From assembly GCF_040227235.1 (NCBI RefSeq), contig NZ_JBELNZ010000004.1, forward strand, positions 248,001 to 312,000: 64,000 nucleotides of DNA, in the 5' to 3' direction. Positions within the stretch are counted from its first letter, which is position 1. Every line of letters starts with the position of its first letter. Under the pieces are notes generated by a model. The model had not been told where the DNA came from, did not search any database, and worked only from the letters and a program-made list of their open reading frames with translations. A program made the translations under genes and the position numbers. This document shows, piece by piece, positions 49,545 through 57,583 of the stretch. This stretch comes from Parafrigoribacterium_A soli. GTDB taxonomy: Bacteria > Actinomycetota > Actinomycetes > Actinomycetales > Microbacteriaceae.

Positions 49545-52214
49545 ATGTCTGCCCAAAAATTGAAGCCCTCCGGCGTGCTCGGAGGCCTGGCCGGTTTCCT
49601 CGGCTTCAGCGTGCTCGCCGGGGTGCTCGTGACCGCGATGGTCACCCCCGCCCTTGCGGTCACTAGTGTCGCAGCGAATAACACCATTGGCGTCTTCGAA
49701 AATCTTCCCGACTTCATCCGGATCGGCGAGCAGTCCCAGCAGAACACCATCTATGCGAACCGCGCCGGCGCGCCCGTGCGGATCGCCACGGTCTTCAAGC
49801 AGAACCGCCAAGAGGTCGCCTGGAAGGATGTCTCGCAGTTCCTGAAGGATGCAGCGGTCGCCGGTGAGGACCGCCGCTTCTATCAGCACGGCGGCGTCGA
49901 CCTCTCGTCTGTGGCCCGAGCGCTGATCAAGAACTCACAGGCCGGCGAGATCCAGAGCGGAAGCTCGACTCTCGACATGCAGCTGGTGCGCAACATCCTG
50001 ATGCAGGAGGCGCTCGCAAAGCCGACCCTCAAGGAGCAGAAGGCCGCCTATAAAGAGGCAACGCAGCAGACTACCGACCGCAAGCTGAAGGAGATGAAGC
50101 TCGCGATCGGCCTCGACAAGAAGTACACGAAGAAGGAGATCCTGCTCGGGTACCTCAACATCATCGGATTCAGCGGCAACACCTACGGTGTGGAATCCGG
50201 GGCACGACAGTACTTCAACGTGTCTGCGAAAGACGTCACGCTGGCGCAGGCTGCGAGCCTCATGGCGATCGTGCAGCGTCCGAGCGCGCAGAACCTCAGC
50301 AACCCAAAGTTCTACCCGGCCAACAAGATCCGACGCGACCAGATCCTCAATTCGATGCTGCGGGAGAAGTACATCACCCAGAAGCAGCACGACGAAGCAA
50401 TCGCGACCAAGATCGAGGATGAGGTGCACCCGGGCGCACCGACGAACGGGTGCCGCAACGCTACCGACGCCAAGTGGGCGTGCGATTACGTGTCGAAGCT
50501 CATCACGGCCTCGACGACCAACCCGATTTTCACGGAGCACAACCCGATCCCCACGTCGCTGGGAGCAACGCCAGAGATTCGCAGGGCGAACTGGGAGAAG
50601 GGCGGCTACAAGATCTATACGAGCATCGACCTCGACTTGCAGAATGCAGCCGATGCCGCCATGGCGGTGGAGGCACCCTCAAGCGAGACCAGATTCGCTC
50701 TGGGCGCTGCTGCAGACACCGTCGAGGTCGGTACGGGTCGAGTGCTGGTGATGTCGCAGAACAAGATATTTGACGACGCGCCGGACGCCAATCCGCAGAC
50801 GAGCGGAGCCGTAAACTTCAGCACCGACTACCCCTACGGCGGTTCGGGTGGATTCCCTACGGGCTCGACGTACAAGATGTTCGACCTCGCCAACTGGCTG
50901 CAGAACGGCCACGGACTGAATGACCTGGTCGACGGCCGATCGCCGCAGAGGTACAAGATGTCGAGCTTCACCGCACCGTGCGATCCCGGCGCACTCGGTG
51001 GACCGGACTTCCCGCTGAAGAATGACAGTGGTGGCGGCGGTATCATGACGGTCCGCAACTCGTTCCGGGACTCGGTGAACAACTCGTTCATGCACATGGC
51101 CCAGCAGTCCGACCTGTGCGCAATTCGCGACACCGCCGCGAGCATGGGCGCCCATCGCGCCGATGGCAAGCAGCTCGAGGTGGTGCCCAACACGATCCTC
51201 GGCTCGAACGAGCAGGCGGTACTGACGATGGCGGCCGCTGCGGCAACGATTGGCGCGAACGGGCTCCACTGCGAACCCGTCATCATTGACAAGGTGGTGG
51301 ACCCCTCCGGCAAGGAACTGCCCGGCCAACCGAAGAACTGCTCGCAGTCGCTCACCGCAGAAGTCGCCGCGGGAGTTGCCAACGCGATGCAGTTGAGCAT
51401 GGCGAGCGGCACCAGCTACCCCGGCAATCCCAAGGACGGAGTGCCCATCGGCGGCAAGACCGGCACCGGAGACGTGGCCGACCACGTCTGGATCATGGGC
51501 ACAACGACCAAGGTGTCGACGACGGTGTGGACCGGCAATATCGTCGGGCATCAGAGCCTGAGACGTCTTGCCAACCCCGTGACGAGGCAGACATACGCAT
51601 CGCATGCGCGCTTCAATGTGTTCAAGGCGATCATGAAGCCTGCCGACGCTAACCCTGCCCTACGCGGCGGTCCCTTCCCCGCTGCATCCGCTGCGATGTT
51701 GGGCGGTACTTCTGCGACCGTACCCTCGCTGATCGGTCAATCTCCCGAGCAGGCGAAGGCACTCCTCGAGAGCCTGAACTACGAGTATGCCGACGGCGGG
51801 CCGGTCCCATCCGCTCTGCCTGCCGGCAGGGTGGCGAGCACCGATCCCGCACCCGGGTCGAAGACACCCGTCGGCGCTACGGTCACCGTTTACACGAGTG
51901 ACGGCAGCCTCGCGACGACGATGCCGGATGTCATAGGCAAGAACCGCCACGACGCGACCCAGCTGATCGTGAGCAAGGGCTTCGACCCGAACAACATTCA
52001 GGTCGTGTGGGTCGCGAGCGGGAGCACCGGTGGCGGCGGGGGCGGAGGCGGTCTTCTCGGTGACTACTGCACGGTGCTCGCCTCGAACCCCGCAGCGAAC
52101 GCGGCCGCATCGAAATCCGATGCGATCACGCTGAACATCAGCACCGGGAAGCCCGCGGGCGATCCCGGCGCCACGAAGCCACCGTCGGGGCCGGGCCCCA
52201 GCTGTAACCCGTGA
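49545..52214 (+). CDS. Class A penicillin-binding protein (transglycosylase/transpeptidase) with PASTA domains
   Basis: This 889-aa cell-wall polymerase has a signal-anchor helix (GVLGGLAGFLGFSVLAGVLV, about 8-27). The GT51 glycosyltransferase domain shows AVAGEDRRFYQHGGVDLSSV and LDMQLVRNILMQEA. The transpeptidase domain has STYK (in TGSTYKMFD), SVNNSF and GGKTGTGD. The C-terminus has two PASTA repeats (TVPSLIGQSPEQAKALLESL, TMPDVIGKNRHDATQLIVSK), then Gly- and Pro-rich ends. The Met at 49545 is chosen because the helix follows at once; the frame is open to 49452. Confidence 0.94.
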   Translation: MSAQKLKPSGVLGGLAGFLGFSVLAGVLVTAMVTPALAVTSVAANNTIGVFENLPDFIRIGEQSQQNTIYANRAGAPVRIATVFKQNRQEVAWKDVSQFLKDAAVAGEDRRFYQHGGVDLSSVARALIKNSQAGEIQSGSSTLDMQLVRNILMQEALAKPTLKEQKAAYKEATQQTTDRKLKEMKLAIGLDKKYTKKEILLGYLNIIGFSGNTYGVESGARQYFNVSAKDVTLAQAASLMAIVQRPSAQNLSNPKFYPANKIRRDQILNSMLREKYITQKQHDEAIATKIEDEVHPGAPTNGCRNATDAKWACDYVSKLITASTTNPIFTEHNPIPTSLGATPEIRRANWEKGGYKIYTSIDLDLQNAADAAMAVEAPSSETRFALGAAADTVEVGTGRVLVMSQNKIFDDAPDANPQTSGAVNFSTDYPYGGSGGFPTGSTYKMFDLANWLQNGHGLNDLVDGRSPQRYKMSSFTAPCDPGALGGPDFPLKNDSGGGGIMTVRNSFRDSVNNSFMHMAQQSDLCAIRDTAASMGAHRADGKQLEVVPNTILGSNEQAVLTMAAAAATIGANGLHCEPVIIDKVVDPSGKELPGQPKNCSQSLTAEVAAGVANAMQLSMASGTSYPGNPKDGVPIGGKTGTGDVADHVWIMGTTTKVSTTVWTGNIVGHQSLRRLANPVTRQTYASHARFNVFKAIMKPADANPALRGGPFPAASAAMLGGTSATVPSLIGQSPEQAKALLESLNYEYADGGPVPSALPAGRVASTDPAPGSKTPVGATVTVYTSDGSLATTMPDVIGKNRHDATQLIVSKGFDPNNIQVVWVASGSTGGGGGGGGLLGDYCTVLASNPAANAAASKSDAITLNISTGKPAGDPGATKPPSGPGPSCNP

Positions 52215-53179
52215 GCGCTCCTTCCTCCGCGCGCGCCGCTACCACAGCACTCGCTGCGGTAGCGGCCGTGGGCCTCGGCGCGCTCGCCTGGGGAACCCTC
52301 GTGGAGCGCAATCGGTTCACGCTGCGGCGTGAGACGGTGCCGGTCCTGGAGCCGGGCGCACGCCCGCTCACCGTACTGCACTTCTCCGACCTGCACATGG
52401 CGCCGTGGCAGCGGGCGAAGCAGGAGTGGATCCGTAGTCTCGCGGTCTTCGAGCCGGACCTGATCGTCGACACGGGTGACAATCTGGGGCACGAACGCGG
52501 GATCGAGGGAGTCGAGTATGCCCTCGAGCCATTCCGCGGCATCCCGGGTGTCTTCGTCAACGGGTCCAACGACTATCACGGGCCGGTGCTGAAGAACCCC
52601 TTCACCTACTTCACCGGTCCGTCGGAGAAGCATCACGAGCCGGAGAATCTCGACACCCGTCGCCTGGAGGCGTTCTTCGAGTCGCTGGGCTGGCTGAACC
52701 TCAATAACACAGCGCGGGCCATGTCGATCAAGGGTTCGCGCCTGGAGTTCGTGGGCGTCAACGACGCGCACATCGGCTGGGCGAAGCTCGAGGCGCTGCC
52801 GGGGGCGATGGATGAGATGCGGGAGAACGTGGGCTGGCAAGACGAGCCAGACGGCCCGAATCCGGTCACGATCGGACTGACGCACGCGCCCTACCAGGTG
52901 GTGCTGAACTCGCTGATCAACCACGGGGCAGAGGCGATCTTCGCTGGACACACCCACGGCGGCCAGGTGTGCGTGCCGGGCTACGGTGCTCTCGTCACGA
53001 ACTGCGACATCCCGCGGGAGCAGGTGCGCGGCCTCAGCGTGTGGCGTCACGGCCGGCGTTCCGCCTACCTCAACGTCTCTGCGGGAGTCGGAACGTCGAT
53101 CTACGCGCCGGTTCGCTTCGCCTGCCCGCCCGAAGCGAGCCTGCTGACATTCATCGGTCGAGAAATCAGCTATTCTTGA
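52211..53179 (+). CDS. Metallophosphoesterase (calcineurin-like)
   Basis: This 322-aa protein has an N-terminal hydrophobic segment (TALAAVAAVGLGALAWG) that probably anchors it. Metal-binding motifs are LHFSDLHMAPWQ, IVDTGDNLGHE, FVNGSNDYHGP (GNHD-like), GLTHAP and FAGHTHGGQV. Such genes are commonly located directly after class A PBP genes in actinobacteria. The GTG start overlaps the PBP stop (GTGA). The substrate is unknown. Confidence 0.9.
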   Translation: MSAPSSARAATTALAAVAAVGLGALAWGTLVERNRFTLRRETVPVLEPGARPLTVLHFSDLHMAPWQRAKQEWIRSLAVFEPDLIVDTGDNLGHERGIEGVEYALEPFRGIPGVFVNGSNDYHGPVLKNPFTYFTGPSEKHHEPENLDTRRLEAFFESLGWLNLNNTARAMSIKGSRLEFVGVNDAHIGWAKLEALPGAMDEMRENVGWQDEPDGPNPVTIGLTHAPYQVVLNSLINHGAEAIFAGHTHGGQVCVPGYGALVTNCDIPREQVRGLSVWRHGRRSAYLNVSAGVGTSIYAPVRFACPPEASLLTFIGREISYS

Positions 53180-53236
53180 TGAGGTTTCGGATGCGTCGCA
53201 GGATTCATTCGAAGCAGGTCCTGGAAACAGGGCGAT

Positions 53237-53310
<74 letters not shown>

Positions 53311-53329
53311 CACTGTGTTATTGCAAGAC

Positions 53330-53364
53330 AAAGAAGCCCTCACCGTCACGGTGAGGGCTTCTTT
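53330..53364. terminator. Rho-independent terminator after tRNA-Pro
   Basis: GAAGCCCTCACCG and CGGTGAGGGCTTC (53333-53345 and 53349-53361) are exact inverse complements with a three-base loop. Flanking AAA and TTT extend the stem and provide short T-runs in both directions. Confidence 0.93.
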
Positions 53365-53405
53365 CATTGCTGCGGTCCGCTTGGCGAAGCGCCGCGGTGG
53401 TCCGC

Positions 53406-53475
53406 CAACAGGATCAGGTGCAACACGCCGCAGCGAAGGGCCGTTTCGGGCGGCGGGTTGCACGTCGTCCTGTTG
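53406..53475. repeat. Long hairpin-forming inverted repeat between tRNA-Pro and tdk
   Basis: The arm CAACAGGATCAGGTGCAACA plus CGCCGC (53406-53431) pairs with GCGGCGGGTTGCACGTCGTC plus CTGTTG (53450-53475) with about five mismatches around an 18-nt loop. It lies downstream of convergent transcription units. The adjacent stretch 53476-53567 also contains a dispersed repeat (CCCTTCGACGGGCTCAGGGA, 53541-53560) and no gene. Confidence 0.75.
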
Positions 53476-53567
53476 TAGAGCCGAACGGCTGCCCGCCGGC
53501 ATCCGGGTGCGGTCGCCGAACTTGTCGACGCGCGGCAGTTCCCTTCGACGGGCTCAGGGAAGGACGG

Positions 53568-54272
53568 TCAGGAGAAGTCGGCGTCGGGGCCCGAGCTGTA
53601 CGCGCTTTCCGGGGCGTCCACGAGCATCCGGCGGCGACCGCTGCCCAGCACGCCACCGCTCTCCTCCAGGTAGCAGGAACCGCAGAGCGACTCGTAGGTG
53701 ACATCCGTGGCGCCGCCTGCACTGAGGTCACTCGAAGTGTCTATCGCGACCTGGTCGCCATCGAAAATGAAGCGGTCGCCCACCTTGCGCGCGTTGAAGA
53801 CCGCCTTGCGGCCGCAGCGGCAGATGGTCTTGAGCTCCTCGATGGAGTGGGCGATCTCGAGCAACCGCCGGCTTCCGGGGAACGCCACGGTCTGGAAGTC
53901 GGTGCGGATGCCGTAAGCGAGAACCGGCACGTTCTCCTGAATCGCGATGCGCAGCAGGTCGTCGACCTGGGTCTCCGAGAGGAACTGTGCCTCGTCGATG
54001 AGGAGGCAGCTGACCTCGAGACCGGTCTCGCGGCGCACCCGCTCGCGTTGCTTCGCGAACTCCAGCTGCACATCCGCCTCTGGTTCGAGCACGAAGTCGA
54101 CCTCGCGGCTCACGCCGAGTCGCGACACGATCGCCGAATCGCCCTTGGTGTCGACCTGCGGCTTGGCGAGAAGCACCTGCTGGCCACGCTCCTCATAGTT
54201 GAATGCCGCCTGGAGCATGTTGGTGCTCTTACCGCTGTTCATCGCCCCATAGCGAAAGTAAAGCTTGGCCAC
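53568..54272 (-). CDS. tdk: Thymidine kinase (type II)
   Basis: This 234-aa salvage enzyme phosphorylates thymidine. The P-loop is YGAMNSGKSTNMLQAAF, the acidic motif is CLLIDEAQFLSE, and the zinc ribbon uses CRCGRKA and CGSCYLE. It starts with GTG overlapping the response regulator stop (TAGTG). The C-terminal 25 residues extend past the conserved core. It seems to be an addition to the end of the signalling operon, not obviously related in function. Confidence 0.93.
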   Translation of the reverse strand: MAKLYFRYGAMNSGKSTNMLQAAFNYEERGQQVLLAKPQVDTKGDSAIVSRLGVSREVDFVLEPEADVQLEFAKQRERVRRETGLEVSCLLIDEAQFLSETQVDDLLRIAIQENVPVLAYGIRTDFQTVAFPGSRRLLEIAHSIEELKTICRCGRKAVFNARKVGDRFIFDGDQVAIDTSSDLSAGGATDVTYESLCGSCYLEESGGVLGSGRRRMLVDAPESAYSSGPDADFS

Positions 54273-54949
54273 TACTGCAGGTATCCGTCCTCGGCTGCCC
54301 TGCGGATGAGATCCGCTTTCTTGCTTGCCGGTCTGTTGGCTTTGGCATATTTCTCGCGCACGCGCCGAAGGTAGGTCTTCGCCGTCTCGTACTGCACGTT
54401 CATCTGCTTGGCGACCTCGATGGTGCTCGAACCCGCCACGTATAGCCTAAGTGCGTCGGCCTCCCCCGGGCTGAGTTTCGGCCGCGACTCGGTCGTGGCG
54501 CCCACCGGCAGCGGGCGCCAATCCTTCTGCAGCTCGGCGCCGGACTCGACACCCATGACCTTGCGTGCGGCATCCATCACCTCGCGCATCGGCATCGACT
54601 TCGACAGAAATACGGATGCGCCGGCCGCGAGCGCCCGGTCGCGTGCCTCGCGCGTGTCCAGGCTGCTGAGCACGATGACCTTCGCACCTGCTGCACGGCA
54701 GGTGCGCACGCGCGCCTCGATCGACACCGGCTCCTTCAGCTGGAAATCGATGAAGACCAGCTCGGTCGGAAAGTTGTTGCTGTGCACGAGCTGCAGCCAG
54801 GTGTTCGCACTCAACACCAGCTCGAAGTCCGGTGCATTGGCGTTGATCCAGCTGCTCAGGGTGTCGAGCAGCACCTCGTGGTCATCGAGTAGGGCAAGGC
54901 GGATGCGGCGGCCGACTTCTGCATCCGTGGTGTTAACGCTGCTGCTCAT
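54272..54949 (-). CDS. LuxR/NarL-type response regulator
   Basis: This 225-aa regulator has a receiver domain, RIRLALLDDHEVLLDTLSSW, with phospho-acceptor Asp in LVFIDFQLKEP, then VIVLSSLD and the Lys in VFLSKSMPMREV. The LuxR-type HTH is LSPGEADALRLYVAGSSTIE followed by VAKQMNVQYETAKTYLRRVR. The HTH differs from the usual NarL consensus around the recognition helix. Its ATG lies 17 nt inside the end of the upstream kinase-like gene. It is a candidate for binding the ACCCCC-N5-GAGGG motif upstream of the operon. Confidence 0.9.
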   Translation of the reverse strand: MSSSVNTTDAEVGRRIRLALLDDHEVLLDTLSSWINANAPDFELVLSANTWLQLVHSNNFPTELVFIDFQLKEPVSIEARVRTCRAAGAKVIVLSSLDTREARDRALAAGASVFLSKSMPMREVMDAARKVMGVESGAELQKDWRPLPVGATTESRPKLSPGEADALRLYVAGSSTIEVAKQMNVQYETAKTYLRRVREKYAKANRPASKKADLIRRAAEDGYLQ

Positions 54950-56093
54950 ACGACATCCTTATCTCCAGCTTGGACTGGTTCAGTTCAACGTGCAGTTCAC
55001 AAAAGACGACTCGCATCACGGCGAGGTAGGGGGCGAGGGCGCTTCGCATCGCGAAGTCGGAGCCGTCGACGTGGGCGGTGAGCGTGCCCAGACATCCGCC
55101 CCGGGCGCGCTCGAACTCGAAGCGCAGACTCTGGCGATCGAAGGTGGGTTCGTCGAACAGCGCGACGAGAAACGCTCGGAGCGCGGTGCGCTGGTCGGTC
55201 GTGATCATCGGGGCGAGCCGCTGCGGGTCGTTCACGAATCCGGAGACGCCCTCACCACGCCCGTGCAGCGCCTGCTCCACCACCTGTTCGAGCCAGCTGC
55301 GATCCGACTCGGCCACCATCAGCCTGCGGATGGAATCGGCAATCGAGGCCGCGCGATCGCGGTCCGTGACGGTGATGTCACCGCGGGCGAGAACATCCGC
55401 GAAGAAGGGCAGCACCTCTTTATTGAGGATGGTGACCCTGTCTTGCTGCACGGATCGAGCTATTCCCGCCTGCATCTGCTTCGCGAGCTTCTTGGTGGCG
55501 CTCTCCGCTCGTCGGTGCCAGTGTTCGAGCGAGGAGATGAAGCTCGAGGAGAACATCGCGGCAGCGAAGCAGAGCGCGAGCATCGGCGTGACGGCGGCGA
55601 CCACGAACGCGACCGAGGGAGCGCGTGCGGCCAGCATGGGCGCTTCGAGCATGGCGAGGAAGCCGAGGTAGATCGCCATGAGCACGCCGGCGCCCGCGAG
55701 TTCCCTGCTCGGTCGGTAGGAGGAGAGCGCGAGCAGAAGGATGCCGATCGATACCGGCGCCCAGTCGTCGTGGATGAAACGGTTGACTCCCCAGTACGCC
55801 GCAACAGAGAGCGTGGCGGCCCCGAGCGCAAAGAACTGAACGAGCAAGTGCGTCGTCGCCGACAGCGGTGCCCTGAGCGCACTCGACTGAACGATCACGA
55901 TGCTGCAGGCTGCGCCGAGCAGGGTGAGCGACAGCGCGGCCAGCAGCGGATGCCCGGCGGGCTCCTCGACGACGAGGGTCATCAGCAGCGCGTAGAGGAA
56001 GGCTGCCACCGCCGCGGCGATGGTGACCGGGCGCATCCCGCTCACACCGGCGGGGTCGAGTTGCTGCCTGGTGCGCTCGCGCTTGACGATCAT
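54933..56093 (-). CDS. Degenerate histidine-kinase-like membrane protein
   Basis: This 386-aa protein has about six or seven N-terminal helices (residues about 20-185) followed by a coiled region (HRRAESATKKLAKQMQAGIA) and a C-terminal domain. The layout mirrors the neighbouring histidine kinase, but no phospho-acceptor His-Asp motif, N-box, or DxGxG ATP-binding motif is seen. The end (AVMRVVFCELHVELNQSKLE) resembles the last strands of a GHKL fold. It is coupled by ATGA to the true kinase and overlaps the regulator gene, so it may act as a non-catalytic sensor partner. Confidence 0.7.
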   Translation of the reverse strand: MIVKRERTRQQLDPAGVSGMRPVTIAAAVAAFLYALLMTLVVEEPAGHPLLAALSLTLLGAACSIVIVQSSALRAPLSATTHLLVQFFALGAATLSVAAYWGVNRFIHDDWAPVSIGILLLALSSYRPSRELAGAGVLMAIYLGFLAMLEAPMLAARAPSVAFVVAAVTPMLALCFAAAMFSSSFISSLEHWHRRAESATKKLAKQMQAGIARSVQQDRVTILNKEVLPFFADVLARGDITVTDRDRAASIADSIRRLMVAESDRSWLEQVVEQALHGRGEGVSGFVNDPQRLAPMITTDQRTALRAFLVALFDEPTFDRQSLRFEFERARGGCLGTLTAHVDGSDFAMRSALAPYLAVMRVVFCELHVELNQSKLEIRMSYEQQR

Positions 56094-57304
56094 GCGAGCT
56101 CCTCCGACTGCTCTGAGGCGCTATCCACCGGCACCCTGATCATGATCGAGGTGCCCCTTCCGGGCGTCGACCAGACCTGTACGGTTCCCTCGATGGCCTC
56201 GATCCTGCGACGAACGGAGTTGCGAAGGCCCAGCCGGTCGGCGCCCGTCTCGGCCTCCATGAAGCCCTTGCCGGTGTCGACGACCATGACCGAGACATCC
56301 GACTCTGAGCCGTACACGGCCACCTCGGCCTGCGTGGTTCCCGAGTGCTTGAGCACGTTGACGAGGCACTGCTTGACCGCAAGCCCGAGGGCGACCGAGC
56401 TCTCGTGGTCGAGCCTGGCCACGGCCGCGAGGTCACCGGTCGACTCCACCTCGAGGCCCATCAGCCGGCTCTCCTGGATGGCGGCGTAGAGCCCACTGGC
56501 GCGCCAATCGGTGCGAGCCTTGGCATCCACCGCGGCAGAGTCCTCGCTCAGCCATTCCTCCCCGATGAGGATCTCGAGGTCGCGTTCCATCTGCGACTGC
56601 AGCGATGGGTGCAGCGGGCCGGGGTTGGAGTTGGCGATGGCTGCCAGGTGGCTCAGCAGGGTGTCGTGCATGAGTGCCGCGGCCTTCGCCTCGATGCGGT
56701 ACCGGAGCGCGTCGATCTGCTCGTCGCGCGCCGCGCGGTGCAGCCGCGGCTGCGTGCGCCAGGAGCTGCGCCGCCCGACATCAACCAGCACGAGGATGGC
56801 AAAAAGGGCGATGAGGGTGAGAAAGGTCATGAGGTCGAACGTCAGCGGCCGACCGGCCTGGAGGAGAGCGACCGCCGCCGCCAACTCCGCGACGAGGTAG
56901 CCTGCCGTGGCCCAGAGCACCCCCGCGAGAAGCCCGGCCCCGGATCCCCCGACCATGATCAGCGCGATCTTTGGGAGGGTCGTCGAGAACGCGTCGACGG
57001 AGAGAATCGGCACGGTCTGCAGGGCGAAGGTGACGGCGTACCAGTACACGCCGGCTCCGCCGACGATGAGATAACTCGCGGAGGAGAAGCTCGTGCGCGA
57101 GCGGTCGTTGAGCCAGAGGAGGATGACGACGGGCACGAGCGCGAGCGCGGCGGGCCAGAGCACCGCGTCGACGTCGCACCACTGGAAGACAAGCACGACG
57201 AGCAGCGAACCGGCGAGACAGGTCAGCGCCGCTGCGTGCTGGCCGCGGGCGAAGGCGCGGCTCAGCGCCTGTGGCGCCAGATGGGCGGGAATGCCGAGTG
57301 ACAT
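56090..57304 (-). CDS. Sensor histidine kinase (NarL/DesK-like)
   Basis: This 404-aa membrane kinase has about six N-terminal helices. The likely phospho-acceptor is in AAALMHDTLLSHLAAIAN. The GHKL ATPase domain has the N-box AVKQCLVNVLKHSG, the D-box VMVVDTGKGFM and DRLGLRNSVRRRIEAIEG, followed by the closing GTSIMIRVP. It heads an operon with the degenerate kinase-like protein, response regulator and tdk. The 279-bp region upstream carries GTACCCCGA and ACCCCC-N5-GAGGG motifs, suggesting autoregulation. Confidence 0.88.
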   Translation of the reverse strand: MSLGIPAHLAPQALSRAFARGQHAAALTCLAGSLLVVLVFQWCDVDAVLWPAALALVPVVILLWLNDRSRTSFSSASYLIVGGAGVYWYAVTFALQTVPILSVDAFSTTLPKIALIMVGGSGAGLLAGVLWATAGYLVAELAAAVALLQAGRPLTFDLMTFLTLIALFAILVLVDVGRRSSWRTQPRLHRAARDEQIDALRYRIEAKAAALMHDTLLSHLAAIANSNPGPLHPSLQSQMERDLEILIGEEWLSEDSAAVDAKARTDWRASGLYAAIQESRLMGLEVESTGDLAAVARLDHESSVALGLAVKQCLVNVLKHSGTTQAEVAVYGSESDVSVMVVDTGKGFMEAETGADRLGLRNSVRRRIEAIEGTVQVWSTPGRGTSIMIRVPVDSASEQSEELA

Positions 57305-57358
57305 GGACTCCCCCTCCCGCGCTCGTGGGGAAAGTATGACATCCTTTCACTCCGTGAC

Positions 57359-57437
57359 GTACCCCGATTTACGCACAGATCGCGCGTCTTCCCCGCTTCT
57401 TCGCGGTTTTTGTGCCCCATTACCCCCGAACTGAGGG
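57359..57437. promoter_or_regulatory. C-rich motifs upstream of the kinase operon
   Basis: GTACCCCGAT (57359-57368) and ACCCCC-GAACT-GAGGG (57422-57437) lie 55-135 bp before the kinase start on the minus strand. The same two motif types occur upstream of the CAP gene, and the second upstream of the carrier-protein operon. The rest of 57305-57583 shows nothing else that I recognise. Confidence 0.5.
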
Positions 57438-57583
57438 TATATGCGCGCGCATGCGGATGCGATCAGCGCGTGAGTGGGCGACATCCAGGGCGAAATCGAG
57501 TGAACTGCCGCGTCGCTATCGGGGAGACTGTCGCGACATTTCGCGGTCGGTGACAGGGCATCCGTCGCGTCGCTATTTCCGCG

